NCBI GenBank assembly: GCA_026413225.1
Contig: CM048554.1
Coordinates: 90,623,963 to 90,687,962 of the forward strand
Source of the DNA: Otis tarda
Lineage: Eukaryota > Chordata > Aves > Otidiformes > Otididae
Direction: 5' to 3'
DNA length: 64,000 bases
Position numbers and translations under genes: made by a program. This document shows positions 50,115 to 59,300 of the stretch, in pieces. The notes below the pieces were generated by a model. The model made no database searches. It was not told the origin of the DNA and was given only the letters and a program-made list of their open reading frames with translations. Numbering within the stretch: position 1 is the first letter of the stretch; every line of letters starts with the position of its first letter.

Positions 50115-51901
50115 ATATGAGATATTGCGATAGACAGCAAGGATCCAAGTCGCCCTCTGAAAGACTGGCCTGGGTGAGTGGTGTGAAATTGGCTCTTACG
50201 TTAGAAGGACAACATGAACTACTGCAGGTGTCCCCATCCCAGGTAAGATCCTGATTGTAGGTCTGCCCATTTTGTGGTGTCAGAGAAGGTGCAGCCACCT
50301 ACAGAGTTTGAAAGGCATGCTGATGGGGCAAACAGCCCACCACACACTTCTGGTGTAAAGGGACATGTAGGAGAAACCCAGGACTGGGGTGTTCTTCACA
50401 GTAGCTTAATAAAAGTCTGACTAGGAGGTAATCAACCAAGCCTGCAACATTTGGTAACTGATGCTGAATCAGAACACATAGAGTGTATTTCACCCATCAA
50501 AGGCAATTGTTTTCTGTGAGGAAAAAAATAAATTTCCTGTACTGCATGTTGGAAGGAAACCTTGAAGGTAACCTGACCTAAGCTACTAATGTCTGATCAG
50601 CTTCCTCCAGCCTTTTCAGTATCTTTGTTTATTTGTATTCATTTAGTGAAGGCAGCTGGTAGAACATGCGTGTGTTTGCACGTGCACTGTCTTGGGGAAA
50701 CAGACTGCGCCATAACGTGAGGGCCAAAGCGAGCTGTGACCATGCTGAGCTATCTGTTGTGCAGCCCGAAGAATGGCTTGTTAACTGACTAAGCTTCTAT
50801 TTAGCAACTCATTCACAAGAATTCAGAAACTATTTTTTTCAACTGGCATGTTTGCTTCCCCCAACATAAGCTTCAGTTTGTCATCGATAGCAGCCACTTT
50901 CCCTCCAATTTTTTCAGCATTCTTCTTGATTTTTTTTCAGACCAGCCAAAGCTGACAGCTGTTTTAAGCAGGTGGGAAACCAACTTCATTACTTCTGTCC
51001 TGTCAGCACTGGAATCTATGTGTTTGAAGGTATATGCATACGTATATTTATTTACACACACATGTATTTCATTTTACAGCATAAAATTATATGGCAGGAA
51101 CTGTTCACTTAATATATCAAAGCGCTATGCACAACTATCACACTATATTATAAAAGCGATACACAGTAAATCACTTACGTATTTGCTCATATGTGACAAA
51201 ATATTTAAAGCTGGAGTCTAACCTACTTCAGTTTCAAACTAATTGAAAGTTATTATTTAAAACTACTGAACTTTTATTTTGACTCTGTAGTAAATCAGAT
51301 GTTCAAGGTCCTGTGGTTTTGACTAGCATAGAGCATGAAGTCTTTCAGAACCCGCAAACAGAAAACAGCAAAAATAAGCAGAAATGTTCTGTAGTAATGT
51401 TCCATTTTCATTCACAGCCCTTTTGTCTTCCCTCACACTTTAACGCTTTCTGGAGTCCGTGAGATTCTCTAGACTTTAGCTCCTGCCCCTCTTTGCAAAT
51501 AAATACTTCCACAGTGAGGACCAAACTGGAACTTCCCTTTCCACCAGCAAAGGAGCTGTGCTTCAGGCCCCTACTGTGCCCTGACTGCTTCTCAGCACTC
51601 ACCCTGCAGCAGGGAAGGAGGAGAGGGGTTGAAGGAGACCCTCTGGCTAAGCCCCCTCACGTGCTGGTCAGTGAGCAAGAGCCAAGTAGAAGTGCTCTCT
51701 GGACCTTGCTGGGGCTTCTCTGTGTTGTGTTGTCTACTTGATGAATGGGTGGTGCTTTATCACCACCATTTTGGTGTATTATTGAGCCTGCTTGTTGCAT
51801 TTTCTCTACTGATGACAGAGGGGTCATTCCCAGCACCAGACTCCATCCTCTTCCAGCTTTTGGTTAAGTGCTACTACCAAGTCCACAGCAACAGGTTAGA
51901 G
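50115..51901. other. unannotated DNA
   Basis: No gene or mobile element recognised. It is less AT-rich at 51,490-51,900, with plus-strand open frames of 82 and 162 codons, the latter running into the CR1 fragment that follows. Confidence 0.4.
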
Positions 51902-52484
51902 TCATATAATCATGGAACACTTACGGCTGGAAGGGACCTTCAAAGGTCATCTAGTCCAACCCCCCTGCAAGGAGCAGGGATATCTCCAACCAGAACTCAG
52001 AGCCCCTTCCAACCTGGCCTTGAATGTTTCCAGGGAATGGGCATCTACCACCACTCTGGGCAACCTGTTCCAGTGTTCCACCACCCTCATTGGAAAAATT
52101 TTTTTCCTTATGTCTAGTCTGAATCTACATACCTCTATTTTAAAACCATTACCCCTCATCCTATCACGAGAGGCCCTGCTGAACAGTCTCTCCCCATCTT
52201 TCCTGTAGGCCCCCTTTAGGTACTGGAAGGTCCCCTATAAGGTCTCCCCGGGTCTCCCCGGAGCCTTCTCTTCTCCAGCCTGAACAGCCCCGACTCTCTC
52301 AGCCTGTCCTCATAGGAGAGGTGCTCCAGCCCTCTGATCATCTTTGTGGCCCTCCTCTGGACTTGATCCAACAGGTCCATGTCCTTCTTATGTTTGGGGC
52401 TCCAGAGCTGGATGCAGTACTGCAGGTGGGGTCTCACAAGAGCAGAGTAGAGGGGCAGAATCACCTCCCTCAACCTGCTGGCCA
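51902..52484 (-). mobile_element. CR1 LINE fragment
   Basis: Antisense CR1 of about 580 bp, from degenerate octamers (ATAATCATGG) through the 3' UTR into ORF2 up to the [16 protein letters not shown] region. It has small internal changes, including a tandem GGTCTCCCC duplication near 52,240-52,259 and a frameshift between the frames at 51,947-52,159 and 52,216-52,530. It lies about 280 bp from the full-length element in the same orientation and is more diverged than it. Confidence 0.96.
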
Positions 52485-52762
52485 ACAGGTTGAGCGAGTC
52501 CATCCACTGGTCTTGCTGCTGAGATGCCACATGTGATTAATATTAAGCCTTTGACTCTTTTGACAGGCTTGTTTCAAGTGGCTTATTTTTGTCTCTGATT
52601 TTCAAACATATTAATTATGTTTTGGCAATGCATAATTGCTCCAAATATTCCCCCTTAACTTTACCTTCATGAAAAGCATCTGACACACCAGGTGATATTT
52701 TATTTATACGATAATTACGGTCAGTTAAGCTTCTTATGAATTGAGGGGAACAGTGATTTGAG
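52485..52762. other. spacer between two CR1 copies
   Basis: About 280 bp of AT-rich DNA with no recognised feature. It separates the truncated CR1 from the 3' end of the full-length CR1. Confidence 0.5.
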
Positions 52763-52796
52763 ATCATAGAATCATAGAATCATAGAATCATAGAAT
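52763..52796 (-). repeat. CR1 3'-terminal octamer repeats
   Basis: Four copies of ATTCTATG on the minus strand at the extreme 3' end of the full-length CR1. This replaces the poly-A tail of other LINEs and is probably templated during target priming. Confidence 0.97.
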
Positions 52797-52812
52797 GGTT
52801 AGAGTTGGAAGG

Positions 52813-52857
52813 GACCTTCAAAGGTCATCTAGTCCAACCCCCCTGCAAGAAGCAGGG
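52813..52857 (-). promoter_or_regulatory. CR1 3' UTR hairpins
   Basis: Two inverted repeats in the 3' UTR. CCCTGCAAGAAGCAGGG (52,841-52,857) gives a 6-bp stem with a 5-nt loop, and GACCTTCAAAGGTC (52,813-52,826) gives a second stem. The same elements recur in the other CR1 copies of the window. In CR1/L2-type LINEs the conserved 3' end is the template-recognition site of the element's reverse transcriptase, so that role is inferred. Confidence 0.75.
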
Positions 52858-52867
52858 ACATCCCCAA

Positions 52868-55819
52868 CTAGATCAGGTTGCTCAGAGCCTCATCCAGCCT
52901 GGCCTTGAACACTTCCAGGGATGGGGCATCCACCACCTCTCTGGGCAACCTGTTCCAGTGCTCTACAACTCTCATTGTAAAAAATTTTTTTCTAATATCT
53001 AATCTAAACCTACCTCCCTCCAATTTAAACCCATTACCCCTTGTCCTATCACAACAGGCCCTACTGAACAGTTTCTCCCCATCTTTCCTGTAGGCCCCCT
53101 TGAGGTATTGGAAGACCGCTATCAGGTCTCCCCGGAGCCTCCTCTTCTCCAGGCTGAACAGCCCCAACTCTCTCAGCCTGTCCTCATAGGAGAGGTGCTC
53201 CAGCCCTCTGATCATCTTGGTGGCCCTCCTCTGGACCCTTTCCAACTGGTCCATGTCCTTCTTGTGTTGGGGGCTCCAGAACTGGACACAGTACTCCAGG
53301 TGGGGTCTCACCAGGGCAGAGTAGAGGGGGAGAATCACCTCCCTCGACCTGCCGGCCACGCTCCTCTTGATGCAGCCCAGGATGCGGTTGGCCTTCTGGG
53401 CCGCAAGGGCGCATTGCCCGCTCATGTTGAGCCTCTCGTCCACCAGCACTCCCAAGTCTTTCTCCTCAGGGCTGCTCTCAATCCATTCTCCGCCCAGCCT
53501 GTATTTGTGCCTGGGATTGCCACGACCCAGGTGCAGGACCTTGCACTTGGCCTGGTTGAACTTCATGAGGTTGGCACGGGCCCACCTCTCCAGCCTGTCA
53601 AGGTCCCTCTGGATGGCATCCCTCCCTTCCAGCGAGTCGACGGCACCACACAGCTTGGTGTCATCGGCGAACTTGCTGAGGGTGCACTCTATCCCACTGT
53701 CCATGTCGCCGACAAAGATGTTGAACAGGGCCGGGCCCAACACGGACCCCTGAGGGACGCCACTCGTGACCGGTCTCCACTTGGACATTGAGCCGTTGAC
53801 CACCACTCTCTGAGTGCGGCCATCCAGCCAACTCCTTATCCACCGAGTGGTCCATCCATCGAACCCATGCCTCTCTAGTTTAGAGAGAAGGATATCATGC
53901 GGGACAGTGTCAAAAGCTTTGCACAAGTCCAGGTAGACGATATCCGTTGCCCGTCCCTTGTCCACCGATGCTGTTACCCCGTCATAAAAGGCCACCAAAT
54001 TGGTCAGGCACGATCTGCCCTTGGTGAAGCCATGTTGGCTGTCACCAACCACCTCCTTGCTCTCCATGTGCCTTAGCATGGTTTCCAGGAGAATCTGCTC
54101 CATGACCTTGCCAGGCACGGAGGTGAGGCTGACCGGCCTGTAGTTGCCCGGGTCTTCCTTACTCCCCTTTTTAAAAATGGGGGTTATGTTCCCTCTCTTC
54201 CAGTCATCGGGGACCTCACCAGACCTCCACGATTTCTCAAATATGATGGCCAGTGGCTTGGCAACTTCATCCGCCAGTTCCCTCAGGACGCGCGGATGGA
54301 TCTCATCAGGCCCCATGGACTTATGCACCTTCAAGTTCCTTAGATGGTCCTGAACCTGCTCTTCGAGCACCGTGGGCGGTTCTTCATCCTCACAGTCCCT
54401 GCCTGTGCCTTCCACAGCTTGGGTGGGGAGACAAGAGCCCTTATCAGTGAAGACTGAGGCAAAAAAGTCATTGAGTACCTCAGCCTTCTCCACATCCCGG
54501 GTAACCACGACACCCGTTACCTTCCGGAGGGGGCCTACATTCTCCTTGGATTTTCTTTTGTCCCCTACATACCTGTAAAAGCTTTTCTTGTTACTTTTTA
54601 TATCCCTGGCCAGATTCGATTCCATCAGGGCTTTAGCCTTCCTCACCCTATCCCTGGCCGCTCGCACAGCCACTCGGTAGTCCTCCCAGGCTACCTGTCC
54701 CCGCTTCCACCCTCTATAGGCTTCCTTCTTTACTTTCAGTTGGTCCAGGAGCTCCTTGCTCATCCACGCTGGCCTCTTGGCCTTTTTGCCCGACTTCTTC
54801 TTCATCGGGATGCACCTCTGCTGAGCTTGGAGGAGGTGCTCCTTAAATATGGACCAACTTTCCTGGGCCCCTCTTCCCTCCAGGGCCGCCTCCCATGGCA
54901 CTTTGCCCATGAGGTTCCTGAAGAGGCCAAAGTCCGCCTTCCGGAAATCTAGGGCAGAGAGCTTACTGTGCAGTTTCCTCGCCGCCCCGTGGATCTTGAA
55001 TTCCACCGCGTCATGGTCACTGCAGCCAAGGCTGTCCGTCAGTTTCACGTCCCCCACCAGCCCCTCCCTGTTGGTGAGCACAAGGTCCAGCATGGCACCC
55101 CTCCTTGTCGGCTCCTCTATCGCCTGCAGGAGGAAGTTATCGTCCACACATTCCAGGAACCTCCTGGACTGCCTGTGCCCTGCTGTGTTGTCTCTCCAAC
55201 AGATGTCAGGGTGGTTGAAGTCCCCCATGAGGACCAGGGCTTGTGACCGCTGTGAGGCTGCTCCTATCTGCCTATAGAGCGCCTCGTCCGCTCTGTCTTC
55301 CTGGCCAGGCGGCCTGTAACAGACCCCCACCGTAACATCCCCCGTCCGTCCCTGTCCTCTGATCTTGACCCATAAGCTCTCTGTCAGCTCCTCCCCCATC
55401 CCCAGGTGGAGCTCCACGCACTCCAGCCGGTTGCTGACATAGAGAGCGACACCCCCTCCTCGTCTTCCCTGCCTGTCTTTTCTAAAAAGCCTGTACCCCT
55501 CCATGTTGACGCTCCAGTCGTAAGAGCCGTCCCACCACGTCTCCGTGATGCCAACAAGGTCGTAGCCCTGCTCGCATGCACGCATCTCCAGTTCTTCCTG
55601 TTTATTCCCCATGCTGCGTGTGTTGGTATAGAGACACTTCAGCAGGGTCCTCGATAAAACCAACTTGCTGGCTGGAGTGACAGGTGTTCTTTTGTATTGC
55701 AGATTAGGTTTATTTGCACCTACCTGCGATCCCTCCCTGACTTCTGGGCGCTTGGTGCTGGCACTGGCGCCATGCCGATAGCCGTGGGCTGAACTGTGCT
55801 CCCCCTCCCCCAGCAACAC
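52868..55819 (-). CDS. CR1 ORF2: APE endonuclease / reverse transcriptase
   Basis: A 983-codon frame without interruption encodes the polyprotein that nicks target DNA and copies the element RNA into the genome. Residues about 55-280 form the APE-type endonuclease: N66 (YTNTRS), E93 (ETWW), D200/N202 (GDFNHPD) and D268/H269 (SDHD). Residues about 540-780 form the reverse transcriptase: [11 protein letters not shown] at 561, D631 in [20 protein letters not shown] at 686, and FADD at 717-720 with both metal-binding Asp. A conserved CR1 C-terminal region follows, ending NLI. The frame begins at GTG overlapping the ORF1 stop (TAGTG), and the first in-frame ATG is residue 70, inside the endonuclease. 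Translation therefore probably depends on ORF1 (reinitiation or a similar process). No catalytic residue I can recognise is missing. Confidence 0.95.
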   Translation of the reverse strand: MLLGEGEHSSAHGYRHGASASTKRPEVREGSQVGANKPNLQYKRTPVTPASKLVLSRTLLKCLYTNTRSMGNKQEELEMRACEQGYDLVGITETWWDGSYDWSVNMEGYRLFRKDRQGRRGGGVALYVSNRLECVELHLGMGEELTESLWVKIRGQGRTGDVTVGVCYRPPGQEDRADEALYRQIGAASQRSQALVLMGDFNHPDICWRDNTAGHRQSRRFLECVDDNFLLQAIEEPTRRGAMLDLVLTNREGLVGDVKLTDSLGCSDHDAVEFKIHGAARKLHSKLSALDFRKADFGLFRNLMGKVPWEAALEGRGAQESWSIFKEHLLQAQQRCIPMKKKSGKKAKRPAWMSKELLDQLKVKKEAYRGWKRGQVAWEDYRVAVRAARDRVRKAKALMESNLARDIKSNKKSFYRYVGDKRKSKENVGPLRKVTGVVVTRDVEKAEVLNDFFASVFTDKGSCLPTQAVEGTGRDCEDEEPPTVLEEQVQDHLRNLKVHKSMGPDEIHPRVLRELADEVAKPLAIIFEKSWRSGEVPDDWKRGNITPIFKKGSKEDPGNYRPVSLTSVPGKVMEQILLETMLRHMESKEVVGDSQHGFTKGRSCLTNLVAFYDGVTASVDKGRATDIVYLDLCKAFDTVPHDILLSKLERHGFDGWTTRWIRSWLDGRTQRVVVNGSMSKWRPVTSGVPQGSVLGPALFNIFVGDMDSGIECTLSKFADDTKLCGAVDSLEGRDAIQRDLDRLERWARANLMKFNQAKCKVLHLGRGNPRHKYRLGGEWIESSPEEKDLGVLVDERLNMSGQCALAAQKANRILGCIKRSVAGRSREVILPLYSALVRPHLEYCVQFWSPQHKKDMDQLERVQRRATKMIRGLEHLSYEDRLRELGLFSLEKRRLRGDLIAVFQYLKGAYRKDGEKLFSRACCDRTRGNGFKLEGGRFRLDIRKKFFTMRVVEHWNRLPREVVDAPSLEVFKARLDEALSNLI

Positions 55820-56915
55820 TAGTTTAAAGCCCTCTGGACAAGTCTGGCAAGCCTACGTCCAAGCACACTCTTGCCCTTCTCATTTAGGTGTACGCCATCC
55901 TGCCCTAGCAGCCCGGGCTTCTCAAAGCACGCCCCATGGTCAAGATACCCAAAGCCCTGGCTGTAACACCACTCCCTGAGCCACGAGTTGACTTGCCAGA
56001 TACGCCTGGCCCTTTCAGGCCCCTGCCCTTCAACCGGGAGGATGGAGGAGAATACCACTTGAGCCCCAGAGTCTTTGACTGTAGAGCCCAGGGCTCTGAA
56101 GTCCCTTTTGATGTTTCTTAGGCTGCTGCTAGCTGTGTCGCTGGCCCCCACATGAAACACCAGTAACGGATAATAGTCTGTAGGCCGTATGAGGCCAGGT
56201 ATTCTCTTGGCAACATCCCTGACACGAGCCCCCGGGAGACAGCACACCTCCCGAGAGAGCGGGTCAGGTCGGCAGATGGGTGCCTCCGTCCCCCTCAGGA
56301 GGGAGTCACCCGCTACTACCACTCGCCTCTTTTTCTTGGAAGCACTGGTTATCACGCGAGCCGGTCGGGCTACCTCGCATGGCTCCAGTGCCTCCCCCGA
56401 GGTGCTGGGTCTTACTTCTTCGGTCTGCAGAGCAGCAAAGCGGTTCTGCAGGGGCACCTCGGGTTTCTGGGGAAGCTTCTTCTTCCTCCTGTTGCGTTTT
56501 GTGCTTGCAGATTTCCATTGGTTGGCATCTTCTGCCTGACTGCATATGTTGTGTGTAGGTGGGGGGGGTTTGATTGGGTGTGTTTGACTGGGTGCTGCTG
56601 TTCCGGTGCAGACTGTGCCTGGAACCAGGCATCCAGCTCCCTCTCCGCCTCCCTGATGTCCTGCAGCCTCCTGACTGCCTCCTGCAGCTCAGCCACCTGC
56701 CGCAGGAGCTGCTCCACCTGGGCACACCTTCTGCAGTCAGGGCTGCCGCCTGCCCCGGGAGCGGGGTCCAGGCACTGCCTGCAGCCCGAGGTCTGCACCG
56801 CAGCCTCCCCCCTCGGCTGCTCCGTCTGCACGGAGGCGTCGACCGCCGCAGGGGGTGCCGATGCAGACCTTCCGGCCGGAGGCGCAGCCTTTGTTCTCAG
56901 GCGGGTGTTGACCAT
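55819..56915 (-). pseudogene. CR1 ORF1 with one frameshift: CxxC/coiled-coil/SGNH esterase protein
   Basis: This is the RNA-binding-type ORF1 protein of CR1. It starts at ATG 56,915 (MVNTRLRTK; G at -3 and +4). The first ~115 codons contain CRQC and CRRC pairs 12 residues apart, suggesting zinc binding, then a Leu/Glu-rich coiled coil (VEQLLRQVAELQEAVRRL). At a G8 run (56,561-56,568, plus strand) the reading frame shifts by one base. The native frame runs on to a stop at 56,412, while the downstream frame carries the rest of ORF1: a basic stretch (KRNRRKKK) and an SGNH/GDSL esterase domain with GDSLLRG (Ser catalytic), VGASD and DGVHLN (Asp and His), ending RALN and stop. Without the indel the total would be 366 codons, so one base is missing relative to the open version. 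The frameshift may be real or a homopolymer sequencing error. Confidence 0.88.
56561..56568. other. G8 homopolymer at the ORF1 frameshift
   Basis: Eight G on the plus strand (eight C in the element). The reading frames on its two sides are offset by one base, and both continue as recognisable CR1 ORF1 protein, so the indel most likely lies in this run. Confidence 0.8.
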
Positions 56916-57297
56916 GTCGCCCTGAGAGCCGTGAATCACCAAGTGAATCACCAAGTGAGAGCCGTTAATCACCAAGTGCCCCGGGGCGGCGCCCTCCCTG
57001 CGCGAACTGCCGCGCAAACTGCCGTGCCACGCCCTTCCTGACGTGCCACGCCCTGTTCGCCCGTCCTGTTCGCCGCGCTCCCTAGGGCCTACTTTATTCG
57101 GGGAGAGGGGCCGGACCGCCGGTGCCCCCTGGCTCCGCCCACGTCTCGTCAGCCGCTCTCGCGCGAGCTGCGGGCTCCTGGCGCCTCGCTCCGCTCCCCC
57201 CTGAGCTCCGCTGCTTCGGGAATCCCCTGGTTGCGCTGCGCTGTGCCGCGCCGCTGCGAATCGTGCCGACTCCGAAGCTGTTGCCTCGGCGACTGAT
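56916..57297 (-). promoter_or_regulatory. CR1 5' UTR / internal promoter region, CpG-rich
   Basis: About 380 bp, far richer in G+C and CpG than the host flank. It contains short tandem repeats: CACTTGGTGATT three times just upstream of the ORF1 ATG (56,934-56,978), and GTGCCACGCCC twice with CCTGTTCGCC twice (about 57,029-57,074). Full-length LINEs carry their promoter in this position, so promoter function is inferred. No TATA box is evident, which fits a CpG-type promoter. The ORF1 frame is open upstream of the ATG through the 5' UTR and into host DNA, but this is probably incidental to the GC-rich composition. Confidence 0.7.
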
Positions 57298-58829
57298 AGT
57301 TTCCATCTAAGGGTTAAAGGGCAGAGTGGGGAGCAAAGGCCTTTGCTGATGGGCTTCTGATAAAATATTTTGGCTTGACTGGATTCAGGCATGTGCTCTG
57401 TGCTGCTGTGCTGGCTGACTTTCAAAGCTCTTGGAAAGTGTACCCATGCCTCCGAGTTTCTGTGCCAATTCTCTAGCCATTCTGCAGGTCAGAAGGGCAA
57501 GTTTCAGATGTTCTACTCGACGTGTGCAGAGTTGCAATTCATAGTATGGGCCAAGTTAATAACCTCATTAATTTATTTATACCTGGCCTTCAGCCACAGA
57601 GTGCAGAACAAGGATCCTGAAGCAAGTGTCAATGCATTTGCTTATGCATTGCAAGGCGCAACCTGGCAATTTTTTAAAGCTTAAATTCAACATCAATATT
57701 GATGGGGGGAATGCTCAATGTCTATGTATATTTAATAATTAGTAAAGCACTACAGAAGCACTGTCAAGTGAAAAGCCATCATTACTTACCTAATTTCTCA
57801 AAAAATTAGATAGGAATAGAAATGTGTATTGTGGGTTTTAGTGCCTGATTCTTCAGTTATGGTGAAATCTGAAGAAAAAAAAGCTACCTTCAAAGATTTG
57901 TGCATCAAATGCTAGTTTAACTGTTTCCTTGGCTTGAGAATAATTTTATTTGCCTTCACGTCTGATCCTTTGTTGGTCCTAGACTTCTTATCACTACCGT
58001 AACTTTCAGTGACATGTGTCCTTTAAGAGCTGTAAACACAAATATTTCTGCTGCCAAGAAAAACAAGGTCTTAAAATCCACATTTTCAAAGTTTTGCATC
58101 CCCTTAAATTTGCATATACATGCATATATGCATGCATACAAGCTACTTAATCGTTTCTGACATGCTTTTATTTTTCTTCTTGAATTTTTCTTCCTGTGCA
58201 ACAGGCGTTACGAAGGCAGCAGGTAGAAATACTTATTCAGTAGGTCTTGGGTTTAGCTCAAAGGAATCTGAACATTTCAGAGCCAAAATTACAAAAGGTG
58301 ATTGCTTCTGTAAGCAATGGGCTGTGCATAAAGCATAGCAAGAAGCTAATTCTTTTCTCTGTCACTGACAAGCTCTCTAAACTTGAACAGGTTTGGAGCC
58401 AGAGGGACTGGGTTATCGAGGCATGCTGAGCTACCACCTGTCTGCTGAGCCGTGTCTCTGAGCTCATTTAGTTTGCAAAGTCAAGCATATTCGCCTAAAT
58501 GACCACAAACATGGTAAACACACAGGATGAGAACACAGGCTTCATTTCCAAACCTCAGCTTGCTGTTTAATTCAGGATGACAGGGGCTCGAAAACTCCTC
58601 AGAAACTCATAAGCAGGATAGATTCCTGTGAAGTGACAATGAGCAGATACTGCTAAAAGACACTGCGCCCTACGTGCTTCCAGATCATGAAACATAAACA
58701 AAAATATTGTAGAATGAGCAATTACAGAGCTGTTTTCAAGCTTCCCATTGTAGATCTGAAGACAGGGTAAAGATCTTTCTCCTCTTACCCTAAAGCACTA
58801 GGTATCATCAGGTATTGACTACAAAAGCA
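57298..58829. other. AT-rich flank of the full-length CR1
   Basis: No gene or mobile element recognised. Composition drops sharply from the GC-rich CR1 5' end to AT-rich host DNA. Open frames are under 100 codons. Confidence 0.45.
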
Positions 58830-59300
58830 AAAACATTTTGCAGCTATACAGAACCTCAGAGCACTCACAACTTGAATATTATGGGCAGTTTTCAGGTTTG
58901 CATCTCAAAAAGAACAGAGTAGACTTTAAGAAAAGTACAGATAAGGTAAGTTAAATGATCAAGGGGATGAAGGAGCTGCAGTCTAGCTGGGACTTCAGTT
59001 TGGGGAGGCTTTGGGGCACATGGCTGAGGTTTACAAAACCACGGAGGCAGTGGTTAAGGTGAATGCAGAAATGTGTCCTGCAATACAAGAACTTGGGGAA
59101 GCCATTGAAACTGGTGAGAAACTAGTTTAAAGCATGTAAGATAAATTATGTCTTTATGTAGCAGGTAGTGACCTGAAGCTCATTGCCTTGTGAGTTAATG
59201 GAGGCAGAAGGTATCAGCAGCTTCAGAAAGGGACTAGGCAAAAAGAAGTATGGCTATAGGTCCATGAACGGATACTAACTGGAATGGGCAGTAATACAGT
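58830..59300 (+). mobile_element. ancient decayed CR1/L3-like LINE, 3' end
   Basis: Colinear remnants of the ORF2 C-terminal region on the plus strand. CTATACAGAACCTCAGAG near 58,846 and CTTGAATATTATGGGCAGTT near 58,872 correspond to the [16 protein letters not shown] segment. CTCAAAAAGAACAGAGTAGA near 58,905 corresponds to [23 protein letters not shown] near 58,956 reads MIKGM, parallel to MIRGL of the intact copy. The tail (GAAGCTCATTGCCTTGTGAG near 59,177, GTCCATGAACGGATACTAACT near 59,261) resembles the old CR1 3' end. There are no octamers. It is the same old lineage as the remnant at 15.6-16.75 kb. Several stops and gaps show long decay. Confidence 0.75.

Larger units (their letters stand above)
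52763..57297 (-). mobile_element. full-length CR1 non-LTR retrotransposon
   Basis: About 4.5 kb, the expected full length for CR1. In element order it holds a CpG-rich 5' UTR (57,297-56,916), ORF1 (56,915-55,819, one frameshift), ORF2 (55,819-52,868, intact), a 3' UTR of about 100 bp with hairpins, and four octamer repeats. The 5' limit is placed where base composition drops from GC-rich to AT-rich, with an uncertainty of about 10 bp. I see no target-site duplication, which is normal for CR1. CR1 moves by target-primed reverse transcription using its own endonuclease and reverse transcriptase. The intact 983-codon frame and clean 3' end mark a recent insertion. Activity of this copy depends on whether the ORF1 frameshift is real. 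Confidence 0.97.

Noticed and set aside
53108..53791. Long plus-strand open frames (227 codons) opposite CR1 ORF2; likewise 35,724-36,545 minus (273 codons) and 40,583-41,179 plus (198 codons)
   Set aside because: These are antisense shadows of the conserved CR1 ORF2 C-terminal coding region. The same antisense peptide recurs in each CR1 copy because the codon pattern leaves that frame free of stops.
56518..57041. Plus-strand frames of 135 and 155 codons over the CR1 5' part
   Set aside because: They are antisense to ORF1 and the 5' UTR, and the open frames follow from high GC content.
56412..57425. 337-codon minus-strand frame starting at 57,425 as one protein
   Set aside because: Its first 170 codons lie in host flank and CR1 5' UTR and look like GC-rich chance coding. 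The true ORF1 start is the ATG at 56,915, and the frame leaves ORF1 at the G8 run.
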